From positions 1-11,467 of the forward strand of contig JASHYW010000546.1 in the NCBI GenBank assembly GCA_030042885.1: a DNA stretch of 11,467 bases. Reading direction: 5' to 3'. The translations under genes and the position numbers were made by a program. Below the pieces are notes generated by a model that worked only from the letters and a program-made list of their open reading frames with translations, ran no database searches and was not told the DNA's origin. This document shows positions 1 through 6,654 of this stretch, in pieces; the stretch's first letter is position 1; the number at the start of each line of letters is the position of its first letter. The DNA is from Streptosporangiaceae bacterium. Its GTDB lineage: Bacteria > Actinomycetota > Actinomycetes > Streptosporangiales > Streptosporangiaceae.

Positions 1-306
1 CCGGCCAGCGTGCGGCGCCGGTACGAACGGCTCGCCGCGTTCCCGGCCGGCCTGCTGGTCATCGGCGATGCCGTCTGCTCGTTCAACCCGGTCTACGGGC
101 AGGGCATGACCGTGGCCGCGATACAGGCCATGACCTTGCGCAACCTGCTGGGCCGCCAGGCGGTGCCGGACGCCCGCCGCTACTTCCGTGCGATCACCGC
201 GGCGATCGACGTGGCCTGGGACATCGCGGCCGGCGCCGACCTGGCCTTCCCCCAGGTATCCGGCAGACGGCAGCCAAGGTGCGCCTGGTCAACGCCTACT
301 GGTCGC
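1..306 (+). pseudogene. Decayed C-terminal part of a FAD-dependent monooxygenase/oxidoreductase
   Basis: The reading frame is open from the first base, so the gene starts outside the window. It contains GDAVCSFNPVYGQGMTVAA (about 67-123), the FAD-contacting GD motif of the PHBH-like flavoprotein monooxygenase family, followed by an alanine-rich helix and an ADLAFPQV stretch usual near the C-terminus of this group. At about 271-276 a base appears to be missing: the expected continuation (AKVRLVNAY, about 273-300) is found in the third forward frame. After that the family sequence fades. A third frame is open to the TGA at 407-409 (LVAASVAEGLATPLGMALL and onward) but I do not recognise it as the same protein. 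I infer a broken gene rather than an intact enzyme. The substrate cannot be told. A sequencing error could explain the single shift but not the loss of the remaining C-terminus. Confidence 0.65.
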
Positions 307-409
307 CGCCAGCGTGGCCGAAGGTCTGGCAACACCCCTGGGCATGGCGTTGCTGGTGCTCCAGGCCCAAGACCCCAAGGTCATGGGCGCCGCCGTGGGC
401 ATCCGCTGA

Positions 410-727
410 CTGCGCCAGGCCTGCAACAACCATTACCGCACCGAAGCGGCACGCCACAGCGGGTGGCGCACCAGCGCGCCTTACGGCGGTTCCCGTTCGC
501 CATCGGGTCACGGTGTGTCAACGCCGCAGCCGCTGGCGCCTGGATCCGAATGAGAGGCGGCCTGGTGCGTATCACGCATTCTTCGCCCCCGGCATCCTGC
601 GCCGCGGTGATGAGTGGGCGTCTGAGCGTGTGCGAGCCGACCGGTTTGCTGATCCCCCGCGGCGCGCGACCGCCGGATGATCCGCCCAGCGCTGGCCGAG
701 CAGGCGATAAGGTGTCCATGAGGCGAG
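410..727. other. Stretch without a recognisable gene
   Basis: Several frames are open here only because the DNA is GC-rich. None gives a recognisable protein, and none starts with a convincing ribosome binding site. It lies between the decayed oxidoreductase and the mntR operator, and presumably contains the upstream part of the mntR promoter; I see no clear -35 box. Confidence 0.5.
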
Positions 728-745
728 TCTAATTTGAAGATTAGA
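728..745 (+). promoter_or_regulatory. Dyad operator candidate upstream of mntR
   Basis: TCTAAT at 728-733 and ATTAGA at 740-745 are exact reverse complements separated by six bases, giving an 18-bp dyad. DtxR/IdeR/MntR repressors bind AT-rich dyads of about this size upstream of their own operons, and this one lies 30 bases before mntR. TCTAAT also matches the -10 consensus TATAAT at five of six positions, so a bound repressor would cover the promoter. The -35 region is poor. That the regulator binds here is inference. Confidence 0.6.
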
Positions 746-749
746 GGAG
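743..749 (+). promoter_or_regulatory. Ribosome binding site that serves a short leader ORF
   Basis: AGAGGAG is the strongest Shine-Dalgarno match in this leader. It is nine bases before the ATG at 759, but 26 bases before the mntR ATG at 776, too far to serve mntR directly. It partly overlaps the right half of the operator dyad. Confidence 0.5.
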
Positions 750-758
750 CTTTCAAGC

Positions 759-779
759 ATGATTAGGTCAGACGAATGA
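759..779 (+). CDS. Possible six-residue leader peptide coupled to mntR
   Basis: The ORF is ATG to TGA and encodes MIRSDE. It has the good ribosome binding site at 743-749, and its TGA (777-779) overlaps the mntR ATG (776-778) as ATGA. The region directly before the mntR start has only a weak AGG. The arrangement suggests that mntR translation depends on termination and reinitiation after this mini-ORF. It is too short to judge by codon use and may simply be a chance start codon downstream of the real ribosome binding site. Confidence 0.35.
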   Translation: MIRSDE

Positions 780-1474
780 GCGCCACACCGGAGAGCGGAT
801 CCTCATGCTGTGATGCGCTGCGTTCGCAGGCGATGGGCAAGTACCTGCGGGTCATCTACGTGCTGAGCTTTAAGGCCCCGCCGGTCTTGACCTCTGCGGT
901 GGCGGCCCGGCTGGGAGTCGCCGCGCCCTCGGTGTCGGCGATGCTGCACCGGCTCGGCGCGGCAGGCTTGCTGTCCGCATCAGGCGGCGGGGGCATCGTG
1001 CTGAGCGAGCACGGCCAGCGCCATGCCAGGGAAGTGGTCCGGCGGCACCGGCTGATCGAGACCTTCCTTGCGCGGGCGGCCGGCATGAGCTGGGATGAGG
1101 TGCACGATGAGGCCGAGGCGATCCAGCACGCGGTCAGCGACCTGCTGATCGACCGCATCGACGAGGCGCTAGGGCATCCGCGGCACGACCCGCACGGCGA
1201 CCCGATCCCGCCGCCGTCCGGCGACCATGTCGAGGACTGGCCGCCGACGCTGGCCAGCGCCGCCGCGGGTGAGCGGTTCCGGGTCGACCGGGTCAGCGAT
1301 GAGGACAGCGCCGCGCTGCGGTACCTGGCCAGCCTGGGCGTGCGGCCCGGGGTAGTGCTGCGGGTGCTGGAGCCGGAACCGTTCGGCGGGCCGCTGTGGA
1401 TCGAGATCGATGGCCAGCGCCGCGCCCTGGGAACGCCGCTGGCCTGTCTGGTGCATGGCGTGGCCCCGCCATGA
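776..1474 (+). CDS. mntR: DtxR/MntR-family metal-dependent transcriptional regulator
   Basis: The 232-residue protein has the three-part DtxR plan: a winged helix-turn-helix (about residues 22-75), a metal-binding/dimerisation domain (about 85-150) and an SH3-like FeoA-type domain (about 163-229). In the second domain VHDEAEAIQHAVSD aligns with the DtxR metal motif. Glu114 stands where DtxR has Cys102, the substitution found in manganese-type MntR proteins; His91, Glu95, His110 and His118 are also present. It should repress Mn uptake in the cytoplasm when Mn is plentiful. Two oddities are visible: Gln117 replaces the usual Glu before the last His, and the N-terminal ligand position (DtxR Met10, MntR Asp8) is Lys22, with Arg25 where MntR has Glu11. 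No in-frame start exists between the TAG at 764 and 776; ATG at 833 is an alternative. Its stop overlaps mntH as ATGA, so the two are one operon. Confidence 0.88.
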   Translation: MSATPESGSSCCDALRSQAMGKYLRVIYVLSFKAPPVLTSAVAARLGVAAPSVSAMLHRLGAAGLLSASGGGGIVLSEHGQRHAREVVRRHRLIETFLARAAGMSWDEVHDEAEAIQHAVSDLLIDRIDEALGHPRHDPHGDPIPPPSGDHVEDWPPTLASAAAGERFRVDRVSDEDSAALRYLASLGVRPGVVLRVLEPEPFGGPLWIEIDGQRRALGTPLACLVHGVAPP

Positions 1475-2748
1475 CCGCCGCCGGGGCCGGAATCGGAGGC
1501 CAGGTCACGCTGCGGCAAGTGCAGGCCCGGGGGCGGGTCCGGGCCGTGGCGGCACTGCTAGGCCCGGCGTTCGTGGCCTCGGTCGCCTACGTCGACCCCG
1601 GGAACTTCGCCACCAACTTCGCCGGCGGCGCCGAGCACGGGTATGAGCTGGCGTGGGTGATCGTGATGGCCAGCCTGATGGCCATCCTGGTGCAGTACCT
1701 CACCGCCAAGGCCGGGCTGGCCACCGGCCGCAGCCTGCCCGAGCTGTGCCGGGAGCGGTTCGGCCGCCGGGCCAACGTGCTGCTGTGGCTGCAAGCCGAG
1801 GTCGTCGCGATGGCCACCGACCTGGCCGAGTTCGTCGGCGCCGCCGTCGGCATCAACCTGCTGCTCGGCATCCCGCTGCTCCCGGCTGGCCTGATCACTG
1901 CGGTGGTCGCCTACATCATCCTGGGCCTGCAGCAGCGTGGCTACCGGCGCTTCGAGCTGGCGATCATCGCCCTGCTGGCGCTGGTCGGGCTGGGCTTCGT
2001 GTACCTGTTCTTCGCCGCCGGCGGCCAGCACTACCCGCAACTCGCCGGCGGCCTGCTGCCCAAGCTAGGCGGCGCAGACACCCTCGGCCTGGCCGTTGGC
2101 ATCATCGGCGCGACCGTCATGCCACACGTGGTCTACCTGCACTCGGCCCTGCAGAAAGACCGGATCCGGGCGGCCGGGCCCCGGGAACGCCGCACCCTGC
2201 TGACCTACAACAAATGGGACTGCACCGCCGGCCTGGGCCTGGCCGGCCTGGTCAACCTGGCCATGCTGTGCATCGCCGCCGCCGTGTTCCACAAGCCCGG
2301 GCTAACCGGCATTAGCGACCTCGGACCCGTCCACGCCCACCTCGCCACCCTGGCCGGCGGCGGCGCCGCGCTGGCCTTCGGCATCGCACTGATGGCCTCA
2401 GGCCTGTCTTCCTCCAGCGTCGGCACCTACGCCGGCCAGATCGTCATGGCCGGCTTCATGAACTGGCGGATCCCGCTGCTAGCCCGCCGCGCGCTGACCA
2501 TGGCCCCCTCCCTGATTGTCCTCGCCCTCGCCGTCAACACCAGCCAGGCACTGGTCTACTCCCAGATCATCTTGTCCTTCGGCATCCCCTTCGCCCTCAC
2601 CCCCCTGCTGCTCATCACCCGCGACCACAGCATCATGACTGACATGCACAACGGGCGGCTAACCAACATCCTGATGCTCCTGACCACAGTGATCATCACA
2701 GGCCTGAACCTCTACCTCCTCTACAACGCCACCATCGGCAAGATCTGA
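1471..2748 (+). CDS. mntH: Nramp-family divalent metal:H+ symporter (Mn transporter MntH)
   Basis: This 425-residue, strongly hydrophobic protein has Nramp signatures. DPGN (residues 42-45) lies in the broken first membrane helix, where Asp42 and Asn45 bind the metal. MPHVVYLHSAL (217-227) lies in helix 6, with Met217 as the expected Mn-selective sulfur ligand and His219 on the proton pathway. SSSVGTYAGQIVMAGFM (314-330) is the conserved loop and helix. Length and about eleven predicted helices are usual for bacterial MntH. It imports Mn2+ (and possibly Fe2+) across the cytoplasmic membrane with protons. I chose ATG 1471 because it overlaps the mntR stop (ATGA) and begins just before the conserved core; an upstream in-frame ATG at 1396 would overlap mntR by 79 bases and add an unrelated N-terminus. 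It should be co-transcribed with, and controlled by, the upstream regulator. Confidence 0.93.
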   Translation: MTAAGAGIGGQVTLRQVQARGRVRAVAALLGPAFVASVAYVDPGNFATNFAGGAEHGYELAWVIVMASLMAILVQYLTAKAGLATGRSLPELCRERFGRRANVLLWLQAEVVAMATDLAEFVGAAVGINLLLGIPLLPAGLITAVVAYIILGLQQRGYRRFELAIIALLALVGLGFVYLFFAAGGQHYPQLAGGLLPKLGGADTLGLAVGIIGATVMPHVVYLHSALQKDRIRAAGPRERRTLLTYNKWDCTAGLGLAGLVNLAMLCIAAAVFHKPGLTGISDLGPVHAHLATLAGGGAALAFGIALMASGLSSSSVGTYAGQIVMAGFMNWRIPLLARRALTMAPSLIVLALAVNTSQALVYSQIILSFGIPFALTPLLLITRDHSIMTDMHNGRLTNILMLLTTVIITGLNLYLLYNATIGKI

Positions 2749-2811
2749 GCGCTACGACCTGAAGCCAGTGGTCAGAAACCCCGGCTACCCGCAGGTCCTC
2801 GGGCGCTAGGC

Positions 2812-2831
2812 CGCCTCTTCGTAGGCGTTTT
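2812..2831 (+). terminator. Weak intrinsic terminator candidate after mntH
   Basis: CGCCT (2812-2816) pairs with AGGCG (2823-2827) around a six-base loop and is followed by TTTT (2828-2831). It lies about 64 bases past the mntH stop. The stem is only five pairs, so support is modest. The same hairpin lies downstream of the opposing immunity-type gene and could serve both, although on the minus strand it has no T-run. Confidence 0.4.
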
Positions 2832-2893
2832 GGCATCCTCGACGGTGTAAATGCGAGCAGGCAGGTGCCCTGTGGGAGCCGTTAGCGAGCCGG

Positions 2894-3422
2894 TCAGTAA
2901 TCGAACAAATACCAGCACTTCTCATTGCGCAACCTCTGGTCGTCGAGCACAAGATCCCGGATCTCGCTGGGAAGCTGTGCACGCTGCCACTGGCACTCCA
3001 GGCGACCAGCCTCCTCCCGCTCATCTTCAGGAGCCGCCGCGCGTGCTGCCCTGATTGCATAGGCCGCTGCGCCGAGTTCGTGAGCTGCCACACGAGCGAC
3101 CGCTACCGCCTGGCCGGCGGCGTGAGCCGCTTCCTTCGCGGCGCCGGATACCTCTCTGGCCGCCGCGTTAGCGGCAAAGGCGGCCGTGCCGGGCTTGAGT
3201 CATCGTGATCTCACCCCGCGCCCAAGCGCGCGCCTGTTCGATCGCCCGGCGCGGACGGTCGTCAGTGGATTGTGTTTGCTCGAACAGGTGCAGCACATGC
3301 TGCGCGCAATCGGCCGCCCACACTGCAAGAAGGCGATGATCGGCGTCCTGCAGGGTGCCGACGCGACGCACGGTAACAAGCCGAGGGTCCCGGCTCTCGG
3401 TGAAGATCATGCGTCTGCCCAT
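2894..3422 (-). pseudogene. Imm5-like putative immunity protein, split by one frameshift
   Basis: Read on the minus strand, the first frame (3422 to about 3190) gives DPRLVTVRR, DADHRLLAVWAADCAQHVL, DRPRRAIEQARAWARGEI and MTQAR. The second frame (to the stop at 2894) gives AAFAANAAAREVSGAAKEA, AAHELGAAAYAIRAARAAA, QLPSEIRDLVLDDQRLRN and CWYLFD. Together they make a continuous 175-residue alanine-rich helical protein that matches actinobacterial 'putative immunity proteins' of the Imm5-like group. The total length is three times 176 plus one, so one extra base at about 3186-3191 splits it. The start is ATG 3422 with AAGGAG five bases upstream. Imm5-type proteins are predicted partners of polymorphic toxins, but no toxin gene is in the window. 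It is either a recent pseudogene, a sequencing error or, less likely, a frameshifted product. Confidence 0.75.
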
Positions 3423-3426
3423 TCAC

Positions 3427-3435
3427 GCTCCTTCT
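3427..3435 (-). promoter_or_regulatory. Ribosome binding site of the Imm5-like gene
   Basis: The minus strand reads AGAAGGAGC here, five bases before ATG 3422. It decides the start in favour of 3422 over the in-frame ATG at 3410. From here to 3669 I see no gene; part of it should hold this gene's promoter. Confidence 0.6.
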
Positions 3436-3669
3436 GCCATGATGAGCGTTGCCGACTAGCGCACCGAGCGCGGCTCGGATGGCCTCAGCTCCTGTGCGGC
3501 TGGAAGCTCCAGAGCTGCGGGGCACGAGCGCGCCCAGCATCCGGTTCTGGGCGGCTACCTGGCAATGTGCTGCGCGATGGGACACCGCGCCTATCGGCTA
3601 CGCGCACCGATTCGGGTAGCAGGCCTAATCGGTTTGGAGGCCTGCCCTAGGACATCGCGGTCGCTGAGT

Positions 3670-4209
3670 TCACCGGGCCGCTGCGGCGAGCCACCGCTCG
3701 ACGCTGCGCACATAGGCTGGGACTAGCTTTGCCTCGGTCCGGTAGCTCAGCACCAGCGTCGCCGCCCGGGTGCGGTCGTGCCCGCGCAGCCGCAGCACCG
3801 CATAGGCGAGCATGGCTGAGCGGCGCCTGCCCGCGGTGCAGTGGATGAGCACTCCCGCTTGCGGCTGATCGTCCAGCACCCGCGCGGCGAAGCAAGCCGC
3901 TGCCGCCCACACCGCGGGCCGCTGCGGCAGGCCGTGATCCTGCATCGGCGCGTGCGCGACCCGCCCAGGGCCGAAGGCCGCCCGCTCGGCCGCCAGATCC
4001 CCGGACCACCGCACCTGCGCCCGCGGGCGGCAGTTGACGACGTGCGTCACGCCCTGCTCAGCCAGGCATGCCACCATCCGTGCCGACGGCACGCCGCTGA
4101 TCGCGATGCGCTCGTCCCCGATCCAGCTCAGCGCAGGACTGGCGGCATCTGGCCCGGGCACCCCGCGCGGGCGCGGCAGGTTGGCACGCACGCTCCGCAG
4201 CACATCCAT
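3670..4209 (-). CDS. Dual-specificity (tyrosine-type) protein phosphatase
   Basis: The 179-residue protein has the CX5R active site as HCTAGRRRS, with nucleophile Cys124 and phosphate-binding Arg130 (numbered from this start), and a general-acid candidate Asp91 in MQDHG about 33 residues earlier, the usual spacing for dual-specificity phosphatases. An N-terminal DERIAISGVPSA and VTHVVNCRP stretch fits the same fold. It should remove phosphate from Tyr or Ser/Thr in the cytoplasm; there is no signal peptide or membrane segment. ATG 4209 is preferred because GGAGG lies seven bases upstream (4217-4221). A GTG at 4299 would add 30 residues but has no good ribosome binding site. Upstream on the same strand is the decayed metallo-hydrolase/rhodanese gene, about 320 bases away, so they need not form an operon. 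The physiological substrate is unknown. Confidence 0.82.
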   Translation of the reverse strand: MDVLRSVRANLPRPRGVPGPDAASPALSWIGDERIAISGVPSARMVACLAEQGVTHVVNCRPRAQVRWSGDLAAERAAFGPGRVAHAPMQDHGLPQRPAVWAAAACFAARVLDDQPQAGVLIHCTAGRRRSAMLAYAVLRLRGHDRTRAATLVLSYRTEAKLVPAYVRSVERWLAAAAR

Positions 4210-4531
4210 GCCAGCCCCTCCGGTATCACCGTAATACAGCGCCGCTGACCCGCCCCCGGCACGGGCGGCCAGGGCACGTGCCACCGGCCCCGCGGTCACA
4301 CAGCGTGAGTAGACTCCGGGAACCCATGACTCGCAATCGCCGACTCGGCGCGCCTTGTGCTCGCCTCGGTTGCGAGGGTTTAAGCGCGCAGATTGGCTGG
4401 TTCTGCACAGTCGCAGGCCTGCTGAGTTTGGTCGCGCTGTTGTCGTGGGGCCCGCTAGCTGTCTGGCGTCGGCTCTGCTTCGCAGGTAGCGCAGTTGCTC
4501 GGCGTTGCCGGGCAGTTCCGGGCGGCGCGAC
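4210..4531. other. Region between phosphatase and rhodanese remnant, no recognisable gene
   Basis: The minus-strand rhodanese frame continues through here without family similarity. A plus-strand frame from ATG 4326 gives one hydrophobic stretch (GWFCTVAGLLSLVALLSW) but has no good ribosome binding site and runs into the rhodanese region. This may be sequence left by the deletion of the second rhodanese domain. Confidence 0.4.
4217..4221 (-). promoter_or_regulatory. Ribosome binding site deciding the phosphatase start
   Basis: GGAGG on the minus strand, seven bases before ATG 4209. It supports the shorter 179-residue form over the GTG at 4299. Confidence 0.6.
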
Positions 4532-5530
4532 GTCGCCGCGGGCTTGTGCGGCGGGCACTAGCGGGATCTGCCGCAGCGGCAGGCCGGCCTCCCGCCATGT
4601 GTCGATGCCGCGGGTCAGTTCCCCGGCGAGGTTCTCGTACCCGACCTTGAGCGCCTGCCGCACCGTCTCGTGCCGGTTCTGGCCACGGGCGAGGATGAAC
4701 ACCAGGGGCCGACCGGGGTCGGCCAGCCATCCTAGCCAGGTGGCGAACTGGCCGCGCAGTGGGATCGACATGGATCCTGCGATGTGCCCGGCGGCGAATG
4801 CGGCCACCGGGCGGACGTCTACGATCAGCGCGCCCTCGGCGGCGAGCCGACGCGCGTGGGTCACGCTGAGGCCGGCCAGCGGGGGCGGCTGCGGCCCGTG
4901 GACCGCTGGCCCGCGGCGGTTCACCTCCCGGAGCCGCAGGAAGTATGGCGGGTAGCTGCCGAGCCCTGCGGGCAGCATCGTCACGAACGTGTCTTCGTCC
5001 GGGGCGGACAGCAGCGGGTTGGCGGCCTTCTCGCGGCCGATGGTGGCGGTGCGCTCGGCGCCGGCGGGCACTGAGCAGAACGACCCGGCGCCGTGCGTGG
5101 GGTAGACGGGCAGGTCGTCGGGCAGGGTGAGGACCTGCTGGTGCAGCGACCGCCACAGTGCCCAGGCGAGTTCCCCGGTCCGCTCCGGCGCGATCAGGTC
5201 GGTGCGGGCCACCGCCCCGGCCAGCAGTGATCCGCCGGAGAACAGTGCCGGCGGACGGGCACCGTCGAGGATCAGGTAGGCCAGGTGCTCCGGGTATGAC
5301 CGGGCGTGGCGAGCGCGCGCAGCGTCAGGCCGCCCAGGTCGACTTCGTCGCCGTCGCCGCGGCCGCGATGCGGGAAGCCGGTCGCGCCGGCGGCCGAGGC
5401 GAGCACCCGGGCGCCGTTCGCGGCGAGTTCCCGGCTGCCGGACACGAAGTCCGCGTGCAGGTGGGTCTCGGCCGCGTAGCCGACGGTCAGGCCCAGCTGC
5501 TGCGCGGCAGCCAGGTAACTGTCGTCGCCG
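4532..5530 (-). pseudogene. Decayed metallo-beta-lactamase/rhodanese fusion (persulfide dioxygenase-like family)
   Basis: On the minus strand the pieces are in family order. The metallo-beta-lactamase domain has SYLAAAQQLGL, ETHLHADFVSG (HxHxD metal motif, about 5446-5472), then ATPGHT (about 5298). One base is then missing in the C/G run at 5290-5294; the expected EHLAYLILDG follows in the next frame. From about 5212 the frame is intact: YPTHGAGSFC, then a rhodanese domain (VDVRPVAAFAAGHIAGS to ELTRGIDTWREAGLPL). This rhodanese has ARGQNR instead of the cysteine loop, as is usual for the inactive first rhodanese of two-rhodanese CstB-like relatives. The active second domain is absent; after about 4532 the frame runs on to 4226 without recognisable sequence. 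The N-terminus is also lost: a TAG lies about a dozen codons before GDDSYL. Such proteins act in sulfide/persulfide detoxification, but this copy is not expected to work. Confidence 0.8.
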
Positions 5531-5646
5531 CGGGCGCCCCGATGCCGAAGCTACCGACGACCGCGATGGTGCGCGCCCCGCCGCCGGTAAACCACAGCGA
5601 TCCTGTGCCGCTCGGATCGCTTGAGCGGCTGAGCTGCGCTATCGCC

Positions 5647-5685
5647 AGCATCCCGGACGCCGTGATGGTTGGCTGGCGGGATGCT
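5647..5685. repeat. Nine-base inverted repeat at the transposase junction
   Basis: AGCATCCCG (5647-5655) and CGGGATGCT (5677-5685) are exact reverse complements separated by 21 bases. The right arm overlaps the start codon of the transposase-like frame (ATG 5681). It marks the border between the decayed metallo-hydrolase and the transposase remnant and could be the end of an insertion element, but no matching partner was found at the other side near 6363. Confidence 0.5.
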
Positions 5686-5822
5686 GCTCAAGATCGTCTA
5701 CCTGCTCACGTGCCGGGTACTCGGCCTGGCCGTCCTGCTGTGCCGTGGCGACAGGGCGAAGGATGCTGAGCTGCTCGTGCTCCGGCACGAGAACGCGGTG
5801 CTGCGCCGCCACGCCGGCCGGG
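5681..5822 (+). mobile_element. N-terminal fragment of an integrase-core (IS3/IS481-like) transposase
   Basis: The first about 48 residues from ATG 5681 (MLLKIVYLLTCRVLGLAVL, then RAKDAELLVLRHENAVLRR) match the start of a widespread group of actinobacterial integrase-core transposases, where KDxELLVLRHxxAVLRR is highly characteristic. The rest of that protein (helix-turn-helix and DDE integrase core) is missing. At about 5822 the same open frame continues into an unrelated IS5-type transposase. I therefore treat it as an IS fragment. Confidence 0.65.
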
Positions 5823-6363
5823 TGCTCGCGAGCTGCGTGCCCGGCCCCCGCGAGATCCTGGGCAGCAGCACCGCCCTGGTCGACGGCACCATCGCGCCCA
5901 CCTGGGACTGGACGGCGATCCCGGATCTGTTCTCCGGCAAGGCCGGGTACCCCGTCATGAACCTGCAGATCGCCGCGACCCCAGGCGGCCGCGTCGCGGC
6001 CATCGGCCCGCACCCGGTGCACGGCGCCCGGCATGACGCGCACGCCTTCGCGGCCTCCGGCCTCAAAGATCTGCTGGCCGGTCTCCCGGCCGCCGCCGAC
6101 TTGGGCTACACCGGCGTGGACGGCATCACCATCGTCCCGTTCCGCACCCCGCCCGGCGGCCAGCTGCACGATTCCCGGGCCGCATTCAACAAGGAACTCA
6201 GCGGCATCCGCGCGGCCGCCGAACGCGCTGTCGCCAGCGTCAAGACCTGGCGGATGCTGTCCGAAGAAGGCGGCCGCTACCGCGCCCCGATCAGCAAATA
6301 CGGCGAGATGCTCACCGCCATCACCGGCCTTTCTTCTTCAGCAACTACTACAACCTCTTATGA
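5823..6363 (+). pseudogene. Catalytic part of an IS5-family (DDE_Tnp_4) transposase, 5'-truncated and frameshifted at its end
   Basis: From about 5823 the frame encodes VPGPREILGSSTALVDGT, IPDLFSGKAGYPVMNLQIA, PVHGARHDAHAF, AADLGYTGVDG and ERAVASVKTWRML. These are the motifs of the DDE_Tnp_4 domain: Asp in VDGT, Asp in GARHD and Glu in AAAERA, with the DLGY segment between them. The catalytic residues are present but the N-terminal DNA-binding half is replaced by the fragment at 5681-5822. Near the 3' end (about 6328-6332) one T seems to be missing. The frame as it stands ends SSSATTTTSYE (stop 6365-6367), while the next frame reads FFFSNYYNLL with TGA at 6361-6363, which looks like the original end. 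The fused frame 5669-6367 is open, so a hybrid could be made, but a working transposase is unlikely. Confidence 0.72.
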
Positions 6364-6392
6364 ATAAGCCTCCGGGTCTAGGATCCCGTCCA

Positions 6393-6636
6393 CTACCGCT
6401 TGGTCGGCCATCCGAACCTGTGAGGGTGGCGAGGACGATCGCCGCGTCGTCGGTGGTCTGTGGCTTGCCCGGCTTCGGCCAGTCCTTCAGCCCGGAACAG
6501 TTCGACCTGGACGGGGCTATCTGCCCCTCCCACCACGATGCCCCTTGCCACGCAGACGGGGCACAGTCCCCCGCCGCCAGGCCGGTCGCAACTCCCGTGC
6601 AACCTCCGCGCAGTCGGGGCAACTTAAAAGCGTCAT
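6393..6636 (-). pseudogene. Possible small CxxC zinc-ribbon protein gene starting inside repeat copy 1
   Basis: On the minus strand an ATG inside the repeat core (6636) opens MTLLSCPDCAEVARELRPAW. A one-base shift in a G run at about 6565-6570 would join this to GLCPVCVARGIVVGGADSPV in the frame that ends at 6393. The composite has two CxxC pairs (CPDC and CPVC) about 20 residues apart, as in small zinc ribbons. The first 27 residues recur almost unchanged at copy 4. I see no strong ribosome binding site. It may be a broken gene, or the resemblance may come only from the repeat arm. Confidence 0.35.
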
Positions 6637-6654
6637 ATTCTCATATTCGCCCTG
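6558..6654 (+). repeat. Repeat copy 1: left arm plus core
   Basis: The core is at 6623-6654: CTTAAAAGCGTCATAT, then TCTC, then ATATTCGCCCTG. The preceding 65 bases (6558-6622) match copy 4 (10519-10583) with few changes at a constant offset of 3961. To the right, after 6654, the sequence is unrelated to the other copies. The core is AT-rich compared with its surroundings. Confidence 0.85.

Noticed and set aside
1396..1470. Longer N-terminus for MntH
   Set aside because: The extra residues overlap mntR by 79 bases, are not Nramp-like, and the ATGA overlap at 1471 is a better start.
856..1518. 220-residue minus-strand frame opposite mntR
   Set aside because: Ser/Arg/Thr-rich shadow of the regulator gene, with no domain and no ribosome binding site.
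1558..2040. 160-residue minus-strand frame, rich in Gln, Gly and Asp, opposite mntH
   Set aside because: It is antisense to a certain Nramp gene; the composition is what high-GC genes give on the reverse strand.
4278..4955. Plus-strand 225-residue frame with one hydrophobic stretch
   Set aside because: Most of it is antisense to the rhodanese domain; no ribosome binding site and only one chance hydrophobic segment.
5158..5769. Plus-strand 203-residue frame
   Set aside because: Antisense to the metallo-beta-lactamase remnant; no recognisable domain.
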